From the NCBI GenBank assembly GCA_002309695.1, contig DBXV01000016.1:158917-222916 (forward strand): a stretch of DNA of 64,000 nucleotides, read 5' to 3'. The position numbers and the translations under genes are program-made. Every line of letters begins with the position of its first letter. Position 1 is the first letter of the stretch. The notes under the pieces are model-generated. The model was not told the origin of the DNA. It did not search any database and worked only from the letters and a program-made list of their open reading frames with translations. The stretch is from Myxococcales bacterium UBA1203 (GTDB lineage Bacteria > Myxococcota > Myxococcia > Myxococcales > UBA5297). Positions 52,148 through 61,300 of the stretch are shown here, in pieces.

Positions 52148-53126
52148 CGCTCCGGTGAGTGCCGGCGGCGGAAAGACGGCCTGCATCAACGTCGATCTGG
52201 ACGCCATCCCGCACTACCTGGCGATTCACGGCCTGTCCGCCGCCGATGTTTCGGACGAGGTCAGGTGTGCCGTCTGCCGCACCGCGCTTCCCCGGTTTCT
52301 GGACCTGTTCGGCAGCCTGGGCATCCGCGCCACATTTTTCACTGTGGGCGCCGATCTGGACGACGAGGAATCCGCCGCCAATGTCCGGGCCGCTGCCGAG
52401 GCGGGGCACGAAATCGCCAGCCACACGCAGACGCATCCCTATGCGCTGACCCGGCTGAGCTCGGACGCGCTGGCCATGGAAGTGACTGGGGCAGAGGAAT
52501 CCATCCGCAGGGTCACGGGCCGCCGCCCGGTTGGCTTCAGAGCGCCTGGCTATGCCGTCACTTCCGAACTGCTGCGCCTTCTGGACAGCCGCGGCTACGC
52601 CTATGACAGCTCGGCTTTTCCCGCGGCGCCCTACTACCTCGCGAAGGCCGGCATCATGGGGGCGCTGAAACTCGCGGGGCGCCCTTCGGCAGCCATTTTG
52701 GACAGGCCGAGGGTCCTCGCCGCGCCTTTGAGACCCTACCAGCCCTATCTGTGCGAGCCCTATCAGGCCGCCTGCGGCGCTTTCGCGCTTCGCCTGCGTG
52801 AAATGCCTCTTTCGGTGGAGCCCGTGACGCGCGTTCCGCTGATTGGCACCAGCGCTCTGCTGTTTCCCGAGCGTGCGGTGCGCGCGCTGTGCCGCAGAAT
52901 GGCGAAATTGCCCTGGGTCAATCTGGAACTGCACGGCATCGATTTGCTGGACTCGAACGACATCCGGCTGCCGAAACTCTCTTCCGTGCAGAGGGAGCTG
53001 GGAATTTCTGTGAAGGAAAAGACGCGCAGGCTGCGGGATGTGTTTTCTCTCTTCCGCGGCGCGGCAGAGGTTCTGACGCTGGAAGACACTGCGCGGCGCA
53101 TGGAGCCCGGCGGACAGTCCCCTTGA
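52134..53126 (+). CDS. Polysaccharide deacetylase family protein (NodB homology)
   Basis: A 330-residue carbohydrate esterase 4-type enzyme. NodB motifs are NVDLD (metal Asp), ASHTQTHPYALT (H-x3-H metal ligands), RAPGYAVT (catalytic groove Arg) and LPWVNLELHGIDLLD (the final His motif). It removes N- or O-acetyl groups from a glycan, perhaps the product of the adjacent glycosyltransferase. There is no signal peptide, so it is probably cytoplasmic, which is seen for enzymes acting on lipid-linked sugars. A similar protein in archaeal and bacterial glycosylation loci lies next to GT2 genes. Start ATG 52134 overlaps the transferase stop. Confidence 0.85.
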   Translation: MAKADAPVSAGGGKTACINVDLDAIPHYLAIHGLSAADVSDEVRCAVCRTALPRFLDLFGSLGIRATFFTVGADLDDEESAANVRAAAEAGHEIASHTQTHPYALTRLSSDALAMEVTGAEESIRRVTGRRPVGFRAPGYAVTSELLRLLDSRGYAYDSSAFPAAPYYLAKAGIMGALKLAGRPSAAILDRPRVLAAPLRPYQPYLCEPYQAACGAFALRLREMPLSVEPVTRVPLIGTSALLFPERAVRALCRRMAKLPWVNLELHGIDLLDSNDIRLPKLSSVQRELGISVKEKTRRLRDVFSLFRGAAEVLTLEDTARRMEPGGQSP

Positions 53127-53135
53127 ACGGCAGAA

Positions 53136-53164
53136 GGCCCCGGTCTAAGGGGCCGCGCTTTTTT
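53136..53164 (+). terminator. Intrinsic terminator after the deacetylase gene (first of two)
   Basis: A GC stem ggcccc/ggggcc (6 bp) followed by gcgc and then six T on the plus strand. Confidence 0.65.
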
Positions 53165-53165
53165 G

Positions 53166-53202
53166 GAGAGGCTCCGCTCATTGGTGCGGGGCCTCTTTTT
53201 CT
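53166..53202 (+). terminator. Intrinsic terminator after the deacetylase gene (second of two)
   Basis: A stem agaggctccgc/gcggggcctct (10-11 bp with one wobble) followed by tttttc. It lies 2 nt beyond the first hairpin. Confidence 0.85.
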
Positions 53203-53271
53203 TGTCTGGAACAAAAACATCGGCCCGGCATTCCGCCCGGGACCGGCACTTGACGACAGGTGACGAAGACA

Positions 53272-55275
53272 ATGGCGACAGATTCTCAGGCTCCCGGAGG
53301 CCGCAGAAAGCCTTTCCCCAAGACCTTTGGCGACGTGATGAAAAACATTCCCTCGGGGCAGGGCAGCGACAAGGGGAAGCGCCGCGCCGATGACGCGGGG
53401 GAGGACAGCGCCGCGGAAAAGCATCGCCGCGAGACGCGCGGCGACGGCGGCCAGAAGCGCGTGGGACCTGTGATTATCCGCAAGCCGTCGCTGCAGCTGG
53501 GCAGGACCGCTTCATCGGGCGCATCCGCTGCTTCGGCCTCTCCGGAGACGATTTCAGGAACGGCCTTCTCTGCGCCGTCAGGTGATGTTCAGGCCGCGGC
53601 GGACAGTCATGCGGACGCTTCTTCGCAGAGTGCGGAGACAGGGCACCGCGCGGCGGTTTCATCCTCTGCCGACCGCCGTTCGCCGCGCCGCGACAAACGC
53701 GCGCCGTCTGACCGGCGTTCCGGCGGAAACGCGCAGTTCCGCCCCATGGCGATGCCCACGCAGGACGAGATCGACAGGCGCCTCGCCTCCATGCCTCCTG
53801 CTGAGGATGAGGATTTCGCGGCCCTTTTCGCGGCTTCCGGTGCCGATGGTCAGAGCGTCCGCCGCTTCGAGGTGGGCGAGAAGGTCAGCGGCCAGATTGT
53901 GCAGATGACCGGCGAGCGCGCGTTCCTCGATTTGGGCGGCAAGGGCGAGGGCATGATCGAGCTGAGCGAGCTCAAGGATAAGGACGGGAACGTGACCCAT
54001 GCCGTGGGCGACACCGTGGAGGCCTATGTGCTGAAGACGGGCGGCGGCATCGTCCTGACCCGCGCCATCCCCAAGGGCGCGCAGCGCGATTTCATCCTTC
54101 AGGCAAAGGAGAGCGGCATTCCCGTGGAGGGCACGGTGACGGCCGTCAACAAGGGCGGCTTCGAGATTGATTTGGGCAGCGGCATGCGGGCTTTCTGCCC
54201 CGTTTCGCAGATTGACGACCGCTATGTCGAAGACCCGACGGCCTTTGTCGGCCAGCGGCTCGCCTTCCGCGTTTCCGAGGTCAAAGAGCGGGACATCGTT
54301 CTCTCGCGCAGGGCGCTTCTGGCTGAGGAGAAGGCCGCGCGCGCGGCAGCTCTGCGGGACAGCATCGTTCCCGGCGCCTGCATGGACGGCGTGGTCACCA
54401 GTGTCCGCGATTTTGGTGCCTTCGTGGATCTGGGCGGCATCGAGGGCCTGGTGCATGTCAGCGAGCTGTCCTTCGGCCGCGTGGCCAGTGCCGCGGATGT
54501 CCTGTCCGTTGGTCAGAAGGTTCGGGTCGAGGTGCTGCGCGTTGAGCCGCCCAAGGCGGGCGACAAGGGCAGCGGGCGCATCTCTCTGTCCATGAAGTCC
54601 CTGATGGACGATCCGTGGGAGACCGCTGCCGCCGCCATGTCCGAAGGGGACCGCGTGCAGGGCAAGGTTGTGCGCCTCCAGCCCTTCGGCGCTTTCGTGG
54701 AGCTCGCCCCCGGCGTGGATGGCCTGATTCACATTTCGGCGCTGGGGGCTGACCGCCGCATCGCTCATCCGAAAGAGGTCGTCTCTGAAGGCGAGACGGT
54801 GGACTGCATCATCGAGGACATCGACCGGGAGGCGCGGCGCATCGCGCTGAGGCGCCTGACCGGCGATGAAAATCCGGATGTGTCTCCTGCGGCGGGCGGA
54901 GCTGAGGAAGCTGACAGCGCATCAACCGCTGCTGACGCGGTTTCTCTGGCGGTGGGCGACAGCGTGGACGTGACCGTGGACAAGGTGGAGCCGTTTGGCC
55001 TGTTCGTGACGTTCCAGGGCGGCCGCGGGCTTATTCCCGCCGCGGAGACGGGGACGCCGCGCGGCACTGACCTGCGCAAGGCTTTCCCTGTGGGGACGAC
55101 CTTCCGCGCCGAGCTCTTGGAGCGGGATGGCCAGGGACGGCTCCGGCTGTCCAAGACGGCTGCTGAAAAGTCCGAGGAGCGCAGGGAAGTGGAGCGCTAT
55201 CTGAAGGCTGAAAACGCCTCTGCCAAAAAGGGCTTCGGCACCTTCGCGGACCTCTTCGGAAAGCTGAAGAAGTAG
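53272..55275 (+). CDS. Five-repeat S1 RNA-binding domain protein
   Basis: A 667-residue protein. Residues 1-195 are basic and disordered (many Arg/Lys, Ser, Ala, Asp). Five S1 motifs start near 201 (KVSGQIVQMTGERAFLDLGG), 281 (VEGTVTAVNKGGFEIDLGS), 366 (MDGVVTSVRDFGAFVDLGGIEGLVHVSEL), 456 (VQGKVVRLQPFGAFVELAPGVDGLIHISAL) and 561 (VDVTVDKVEPFGLFVTFQGGRGLIPAAE). Repeats 3-5 are closest to consensus. It is like ribosomal protein S1 or its paralogues, which bind mRNA, but S1 has six repeats and no such N-terminal tail, so a paralogue is likely. The upstream GTG (53260) also fits; ATG 53272 is used. It is followed by tRNA-Cys. Confidence 0.85.
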   Translation: MATDSQAPGGRRKPFPKTFGDVMKNIPSGQGSDKGKRRADDAGEDSAAEKHRRETRGDGGQKRVGPVIIRKPSLQLGRTASSGASAASASPETISGTAFSAPSGDVQAAADSHADASSQSAETGHRAAVSSSADRRSPRRDKRAPSDRRSGGNAQFRPMAMPTQDEIDRRLASMPPAEDEDFAALFAASGADGQSVRRFEVGEKVSGQIVQMTGERAFLDLGGKGEGMIELSELKDKDGNVTHAVGDTVEAYVLKTGGGIVLTRAIPKGAQRDFILQAKESGIPVEGTVTAVNKGGFEIDLGSGMRAFCPVSQIDDRYVEDPTAFVGQRLAFRVSEVKERDIVLSRRALLAEEKAARAAALRDSIVPGACMDGVVTSVRDFGAFVDLGGIEGLVHVSELSFGRVASAADVLSVGQKVRVEVLRVEPPKAGDKGSGRISLSMKSLMDDPWETAAAAMSEGDRVQGKVVRLQPFGAFVELAPGVDGLIHISALGADRRIAHPKEVVSEGETVDCIIEDIDREARRIALRRLTGDENPDVSPAAGGAEEADSASTAADAVSLAVGDSVDVTVDKVEPFGLFVTFQGGRGLIPAAETGTPRGTDLRKAFPVGTTFRAELLERDGQGRLRLSKTAAEKSEERREVERYLKAENASAKKGFGTFADLFGKLKK

Positions 55276-55351
55276 TCTGTCTCAGCCCATTTCCAGGTCT
55301 TCCGGAGTCTTTCGGCGGACTTTTTTCGCGGCGTCCCTCTCAACAAAATGC

Positions 55352-55380
55352 TTGACACAAAAAGCGAAAAAGTTTAGAGG
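55352..55380 (+). promoter_or_regulatory. Putative sigma70 promoter of tRNA-Cys
   Basis: TTGACA (55352-55357) and TAGAGG (55375-55380) are separated by 17 nt. The tRNA begins 15 nt further on. Confidence 0.65.
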
Positions 55381-55394
55381 GCCCGCCGTTTTTT

Positions 55395-55465
55395 GGCGCC
55401 GTCGCCAAGTGGTAAGGCAAGGGTCTGCAAAATCCTCACCCCCGGTTCAAATCCGGGCGGCGCCT
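55395..55465 (+). tRNA. tRNA-Cys (anticodon GCA)
   Basis: A complete 71-nt cloverleaf. The acceptor stem is GGCGCCG/CGGCGCC, the D arm includes TCGCCAAGTGGTAAGGCA, the anticodon loop reads CTGCAAA (GCA), and the T arm is CCCGG-TTCAAAT-CCGGG. U73 is the correct discriminator for Cys. The 3' CCA is not encoded (sequence continues CTG), so it must be added by CCA-transferase. A terminator follows at once. Confidence 0.96.
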
Positions 55466-55485
55466 CTGAAAATCGAAGTTTTGGA

Positions 55486-55520
55486 AACCGGCTCTCTGAC
55501 GATGGAGAGCCGGTTTTTTT
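55486..55520 (+). terminator. Intrinsic terminator after tRNA-Cys
   Basis: A stem aaccggctctc/gagagccggtt (11 bp) with an 8-nt loop and a run of seven T on the plus strand. Confidence 0.92.
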
Positions 55521-55570
55521 GTGCCCGAACACCGTCCCGCGTTGTGCAGAGCGGAAGTTCGCTTCGATTC

Positions 55571-56332
55571 CTAGCGCCGCAGCAAAACGTAAACGGCTCC
55601 GGTGCCGCCGTCGCACGGCAGGGCAGTGCAGAAGGCCAGGACCGCGCGGCCGATGGCGCCCTGACAGAGCCAGACCCGCAGGCTCTCCTTCAAAACGGGA
55701 ATGTGGTCTTTGGAATTGAGACCCTTGCCGTGGACGATGAGGACGCAGCGCCTGCCGAGCCGCCTGCTTTCGCTCAGAAAAGCCTCGACTCTGGGCTTGG
55801 CCTCCGCCCTGGACAGTCCGTGCAGATCGACATTGGCCTGCACCGAATAAGCGCCGCTTTTCAGGGCCTTCACCAGCCGCTCGTCCACGCCCGCGGCGCG
55901 CCCTTCGATAAATTCTTCGGTGCAGGACATGTCGAAGGGTCCTTCACCGGCGACGAGCTCATAGAGGTGCGCCAGCGCTTCCGCTTCCTCAGAGACGATT
56001 TTGGCGGGCCTGGGCGGCGGCGGCGGTGCGTGTCCCCGGATGTCCTTTTCCAGCGGCTGGACGCCGGTCATGGCGGCCTCAAACAGCTGCTGATCGGAGA
56101 GACCTGACTCAAAGCGAAGGGCACCGGCCGAAGCCTGCCGTTTTCTTGCGGCCTCAGCTTCCTCAGCTCGCCTGGCCGCTTCCGCAGCCTGCTTCTGCCG
56201 CTCTTCCTCGGCTTTCATCCGGGCCTTGAGTGAGAGCGCTGCATCTTTCAGCGCCAGATTGAACGGCTGCTCTTTCTGCGGCCTGCGCGCGCTTTCTCCG
56301 GCCGTCTCCTGCCGTTTGGTCTTTCGGCCCAT
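55571..56332 (-). CDS. Smr domain protein
   Basis: A 253-residue protein with an N-terminal Ala/Glu/Arg helical region (coiled coil-like, about 30-75), a middle part, and a C-terminal Smr (small MutS-related) domain (about 165-253): NVDLHGLSRAEAKPRVEAFLSE, VLIVHGKGLNSKDHIPVLKESL and GGTGAVYVLLRR. Smr domains cut or nick nucleic acids (branch endonuclease activity in MutS2 and YdaL-like proteins); ribosome collision rescue is a known role in some. GGAG lies 6 nt before ATG 56332; a TTG two codons upstream is an alternative. Downstream of trmO (18-nt gap), so co-transcribed with it. Confidence 0.88.
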   Translation of the reverse strand: MGRKTKRQETAGESARRPQKEQPFNLALKDAALSLKARMKAEEERQKQAAEAARRAEEAEAARKRQASAGALRFESGLSDQQLFEAAMTGVQPLEKDIRGHAPPPPPRPAKIVSEEAEALAHLYELVAGEGPFDMSCTEEFIEGRAAGVDERLVKALKSGAYSVQANVDLHGLSRAEAKPRVEAFLSESRRLGRRCVLIVHGKGLNSKDHIPVLKESLRVWLCQGAIGRAVLAFCTALPCDGGTGAVYVLLRR

Positions 56333-56350
56333 ATTCAACTCCTTTCGCCA

Positions 56351-57202
56351 TCAATCGTCTGACGTTGAAGACGATGAAGCGGTTGACGTGAGTGACGCGG
56401 CGTTTGTCCCGCTCCCGGCAGCGCTCTCTGGCTCCGCCGCTTCAATCACCGTGAGAACGCCGTCCTGAACTTTGAAGCGGATGTCCATTCCCCTGAACGG
56501 AAAGCCGTAGAGCCTGTCGGCGCAATGCTGACACCGGGGACGGGGGTCCAGCGCGAGCACCGCTTTCAGTGCGTCCAGGTCCGCGTCGGTGAAGGCGCTC
56601 TCCTGCCGCAGCTGAACAACGGCGCTTTCTGAAAAATTCACTTCGAGAGCGGGCCAGTCCGTTTGGTCCACGAAGCCGTTGCCCGCGCCCGGACGGCTGT
56701 CCGCGTATTCGAGGTAGGGCTTGATGTCATAGACGGGCGTGCCGTCCATGAGGTCCGCGCCGAGAACGTGGAGAATGAGGGCTTCCCGGTCGATGCGCTC
56801 CAGCTCGACGGCAGAGAGCCCAAGTCCATTGGGACGAAAGGGCGACCTGGTGGCGAACACACCCATGCCGGCGTTCCCGCCCAGGCGCGGCGGACGCACC
56901 GTGGGGCTCCAGTGCTTCTGCGTCTGCTGTGTTTCGCTTTCGGCGGCGCCGCGCCGGGCATTTCCGGAAAAGCCCCAGATCAGCCAGAGGAAGCGGAAGC
57001 CATCCAGGCCCTTCAGAGCAGCGGGGATGCGGTAGCCGGGCAGAAAATGGAGCTCTCCCCGCAGGTTTTTGACGAGGCCGCTCTGACGCGGAACGCCGAA
57101 TTTGCTCCCGAAAGGCGAGCGAAAGACGGCGATGGGCTCGATGGTGATGGGCTGCATGCGTGATGCGCTCCCCGGCGCCGCAGTGCCTCCGTTCATCGGC
57201 AT
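56351..57202 (-). CDS. trmO: tRNA (adenine(37)-N6)-methyltransferase TrmO (TsaA/VirR family)
   Basis: A 283-residue protein of the TsaA/YaeB family, which methylates N6 of t6A37 in tRNA-Thr. Signatures: AVFRSPFGSKFGVPRQSGLV, RLGGNAGMGVFATRSPFRPNGLGLSAVELERI, LMDGTPVYDIKPYLEYADSRP and the C-terminal half with LDPRPRCQHCADRLYGFPF. The C-terminal tail is Ser/Thr/Ala-rich. Start: GAGG lies 8 nt before ATG 57202; the internal Met in MQPITIEPIAVF also suits the family N-terminus and is an alternative. It lies 10 nt below the sigma factor gene, in one operon with it and the Smr gene. Confidence 0.9.
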   Translation of the reverse strand: MPMNGGTAAPGSASRMQPITIEPIAVFRSPFGSKFGVPRQSGLVKNLRGELHFLPGYRIPAALKGLDGFRFLWLIWGFSGNARRGAAESETQQTQKHWSPTVRPPRLGGNAGMGVFATRSPFRPNGLGLSAVELERIDREALILHVLGADLMDGTPVYDIKPYLEYADSRPGAGNGFVDQTDWPALEVNFSESAVVQLRQESAFTDADLDALKAVLALDPRPRCQHCADRLYGFPFRGMDIRFKVQDGVLTVIEAAEPESAAGSGTNAASLTSTASSSSTSDD

Positions 57203-57212
57203 GACAGAAGCC

Positions 57213-58187
57213 TCACGAATCGCTGCCGGCGTCTTCGCCGCGGGAAGGCTCTTCTTCCGACTCGCGAAAATCTCTGAGTCTGGACGTGCGGGAGGGATGC
57301 CTGAGCCGATGGAGCGCCGCGGCTTCAATCTGGCGGATGCGCTCCCGGGAAACGCCCTTGGTCTGCGCGATGGCTTCCAGCGTTTCTTCCTGAATGAAGC
57401 GCCGCACGAGAATCTCAATTTCCAGAGGTTTCAGCTCGTCGATGAGCGACGAGATGAGCTCGCGGAGTTCCCGCCTGCTGAAGTCGTCATCCGGTCCAGG
57501 AGCACTCGCGTCTTCCAGAGACAGGCAGAGAAAATCCTTCTCCACCTCTTCCTGCTCCGCGTCGCGCATGGCGGGGGGCATCGAGGCTTCCGCACCCTGC
57601 GGATCGAGAATGCTCAGCAGGAGATGGCGGGCGTTTTTGACGTCCTCCAGCGGGCATTCCAGCTTTTGCGCGATTTCCTCCAGCGTCGGTTCCCGCCCGA
57701 GCTCCTGAAGCAAAACGCCGCTGCAGTTGATGAAGCGCCGGACGGTTTCTCGGCGATGGAGGGGCAGCCGGATGGTGCTGTCCATGTCGGCAATGGCCCG
57801 CGTGATACTCTGACGAATCCACCAGGCAGCGTAGGCGCTGAGCTTCGCTCCGCGGCTCGGGTCATAGCGGTCCACCGCTTTTAAGAGGCCGATGACGCCT
57901 TCCTGAAACAGGTCGTTGAAGTGCAGATGGCGGTTCCTTCGACAGAACCTCTTGGCGATGGACACGACCAGACTCAGATGCCCCAGCACGAGCTTCTGGC
58001 GGTTCAGTTCCGACGCATCCATCGGCGGCACGCCCTCCTCATCGGCAGCGAGTGAGAGAAAATCGGGAAGCAGCTTTTCCTCGCCGTCCATCGCCAGATT
58101 CATCGCTGCCGGCGCCTTTTTGCGCGAATGAGATTCGCCGTTTCCCTCTTTCTGACGGGCATCTCCCTTCTCGTCCCTGCTCTCCAT
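57213..58187 (-). CDS. Alternative sigma-70 family factor, RpoD-like
   Basis: A 324-residue sigma factor. Region 2 has LNRQKLVLGHLSLVVSIAKRFC, NDLFQEGVIGLLKAVDRYDPSRG and LSAYAAWWIRQSITRAIADMDSTIRLPLHRR. Region 3 is LGREPTLEEIAQKLECPLEDV. Region 4 is [53 protein letters not shown]. The first 35 residues are Lys/Glu/Arg/Ser-rich and no region 1.1 is present, so it is a group 2/3 factor. The AWWIRQSITRAI and -10 recognition sequences are near-identical to RpoD's, suggesting overlapping promoter specificity. AAGGA lies 8 nt before ATG 58187. Directly downstream of rpoD, after a terminator. Confidence 0.9.
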   Translation of the reverse strand: MESRDEKGDARQKEGNGESHSRKKAPAAMNLAMDGEEKLLPDFLSLAADEEGVPPMDASELNRQKLVLGHLSLVVSIAKRFCRRNRHLHFNDLFQEGVIGLLKAVDRYDPSRGAKLSAYAAWWIRQSITRAIADMDSTIRLPLHRRETVRRFINCSGVLLQELGREPTLEEIAQKLECPLEDVKNARHLLLSILDPQGAEASMPPAMRDAEQEEVEKDFLCLSLEDASAPGPDDDFSRRELRELISSLIDELKPLEIEILVRRFIQEETLEAIAQTKGVSRERIRQIEAAALHRLRHPSRTSRLRDFRESEEEPSRGEDAGSDS

Positions 58188-58313
58188 GTCCGGAGTCCTT
58201 TCTCTTTCCGCAGTGCCGCGAAAAAAATGAAGCCGGCGCTTTTAGGTGTGCCGGGGGAGGCAGACAAGGCGCGCGGGCAGGAGGGAAGGGGAGAGTTCGT
58301 CAGAGAGCCGGCA

Positions 58314-58357
58314 TAAAAAAATCCCCGGGCCATCTGTGAGAGACGGCACCGGGGATG
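58314..58357 (-). terminator. Intrinsic terminator after rpoD
   Basis: On the minus strand an 8-bp stem ATCCCCGG/CCGGGGAT encloses a further paired segment (GCCGTCT.../...AGATGGC) and is followed by seven T. It lies 20 nt past the rpoD stop. Confidence 0.88.
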
Positions 58358-58376
58358 ACGGCAGCAGGCAGTGAGG

Positions 58377-61300
58377 TCAGGACCCGCCGCCGCCGTAAAA
58401 GTCCTTCAGCTTTTTGCTGCGCGACGGGTGACGGAGCTTCCTCAGCGCCTTGGCTTCAATCTGCCGGATGCGCTCGCGCGTGACTTCAAAGTCCTGGCCG
58501 ACTTCTTCCAGCGTGTGGTCGCTCTTTTCGCCGATGCCGAAGCGCATCCTCAGCACCTTCTCCTCGCGCGGGGTCAGCGTCGCCAGCACCTTGCGGGTCT
58601 GTTCCGCCAAATTCATGTTGATGACCGCATCCGCGGGGCTGACCACGGCCTTGTCCTCGATGAAATCTCCAAGATGGCTGTCTTCTTCCTCGCCGATGGG
58701 CGTCTCCAGCGACACCGGCTCCTTGGAAATTTTGAGGACCTTCCGGACCTTATCGATGGGCATTTCCATCTTGGCCGCGATTTCTTCCGGCGTCGGCTCG
58801 CGCCCGTATTCCTGAAGCAGGAGCCTGTTGGTCCGAATGATTTTGTTGATGGTCTCAATCATGTGGACGGGGATGCGGATGGTGCGTGCCTGATCGGCAA
58901 TGGCCCGGGTGATGGCCTGGCGAATCCACCACGTCGCATACGTGCTGAACTTGTAGCCACGCTCCCATTCAAATTTGTCCACGGCCTTCATCAGGCCGAT
59001 GTTCCCTTCCTGAATCAGGTCGAGGAACTGGAGACCGCGCCGCGTATATTTTTTCGCGATGGAGACCACGAGCCTCAGGTTGGCGTTCACCAGCTCGGAC
59101 TTTGCCCACTCAGTGTGGCGCTCGCCCTCGAGAATCTCCTCGTAGCTTTTCTGCAGCTGGTCTCTCCGCAGGCCTGTTTCCGACTGGACGCGCTTGATGG
59201 TCTTGTCCGCGCTGCGCACCTCGCGTTCGATGTCCTGAAACTGGTTCAGCGTGATGCCGTGCTTGTTGCAGAAGGCCTGGATGCGCTGCTCGTTCTGGCC
59301 CAGTTCGCGAAGCGTCCGTTTGTAGTCGTAGAGGTTCATGTTCAGCAGGGACAGGCAGGCTTTCCGCATCTTTTCCGCCTTATCCAGGCTTTCGATCTGC
59401 TGCTTGAGCACCTGGCCGACGTGCTCAATCTGGCGCGGCGAGATGCGCATCTTCTCCAGGAGGTCCATCATCTCCTCTTTGACCTCGGAGAGACGCTGCT
59501 GGTCCTTCTCTTTGAGCTTCCCGCTCGGGCTCTTGGCGACAATCTGCCGGCAGACGGCGTCGCGCTCCCTGAACTGGGCGAGAATCTCCAGAATTTTCTC
59601 CGCCCTCGCGCTCTCGTTCTCATTGGAGATGGACATCATGGCGTCATCGGAGGGCGTCTGCTCATCGGGCGCGTCCTTAATGATGTCGCGCAGGCGCACG
59701 GTCCCCTGCTTGAGCCCTTCTTCGAGAGCGAGAATTTCGCGGATGGCCACAGGTGAACCCAGAAGCGCCTTGAGAATTTCGCGCTCGCCCTCCTCGATTT
59801 TCTTGGCGATGGCGACCTCACCGTCGCGGTCCAGAAGCGGAATGCTTCCCATCTTCCGCAGATAGACGCGCACCGGGTCCGAAGACGTGACGCGGGGCTC
59901 GTAGTCCTCATCCTCCTTGTCCTCTTCGTCGGACTTGGGCTCCTCGATGACAGTGGGCTGCTGCTGGTCCTTCTTGTTGGCATCGATGACCTTGATGTTC
60001 TCCTCACTGAGGATCGTCAGGACCTCTTCGATGCGCTCGGTCTCCACGATGTCCTGCGGCAGGCCGTCGTTGATTTCCTCGTAGGTGAGAAATCCCTTCT
60101 GACTGCCAATGGCGATGAGGACCTTGACCTCTTTGCGGTTGCGAAGCTCCGAACCGCCCTCGTCCATGTCCCCATCTTCGCCGGACATGTCCTCCGGGTC
60201 GCTTTCCTCTTCGCCCAGGTCGCCGAAGGAATTTTCTTCGGCATTGCCGAATTCGTCGTCGGCGTCGGTGTGATGGCGCTTGGTGACGTCAGCTTCAAAC
60301 TCGGTGCCTTCCAGACCGTCGCCGCCGTCAACGTCGTCGTCCATCGGCGGGATGTCCTCCATGCCCGTCACATCGATGGAGTCGCCGCTGCCGCCCTTCT
60401 CAGCCTCGTTCGCTTCGTTTTCGATTTTGTCGAGTTCGGCTGCGCTGGCGTCATCAGGCTCGAGGTCCTCTTCGTCCTCGTCGTCGAACTCATCTGTTTC
60501 GTCGAATTCATCCCGCTCTTCGTCGTCCTCATCGAAGTCCTCGACGGTCGGCAGAGCTTTTGGGGACTTTTTGTTTTCAGCGGCCGTCGTGACGGTCTTG
60601 CCCTTGCCGGACGCCGATTTTCCTGCCGCGGGGGCACTTTTTGCCGAAGACGTGGCTGCTGCTGCTTTGTCTGTCTTTGAGGACTTGACGTTTTTGACGG
60701 CCTTGGCGGCTTTGACATTTTTGGAAGTCTTTGCCGCTTCGGCGCTTTTCTTCGTTTCAGCCTTTTTGGACGCCTTTGCCGCCGCTGCTTTCGCGGCCGC
60801 GGGCTTCTTCTCAGGCTTGGACTTGGAGGCAGCCTTGGCCTCCTGATTCTTCTTTGAAGCTGCTGCCTTTGCCGCTGCTGCCTTTGTCTTTGCGGTGCCC
60901 TTGACGGCCGGCGCGACTTTGCCTGCCGCAGCCGCCCCGGAAGCCTTCACCGCCTTTTTCTGGGATGAGGCCTTGTCCTTTGCCGCTTTGTCCTTTTTGA
61001 CCGCGGGCACGCTCTTCAGAGACGCCGCGCTCTTTTTCTTCTCGTCCTTTTTCGTTTTTGCCGCGGCCTCATTGGCTGATTTGCCTGTTTTGGCGGCCGT
61101 TTTTGTCTTGGCCGCGGCGGGCTTGGCTTCGGCCTTTGATGACTTGATGGCCTTGGACGGCTTCGTGGACTTGGATGACTTTTCCGCAGCCTTGGGCGTG
61201 GCAGATTTTGAAGTTTTCACGCTTTTGGCGGCCTTTGCCTTCTCTGCCGCGTTTTTTGCCGCGGCCTTCTTTGCATTCCCCGAATCCGCGTTTTTGCCGG

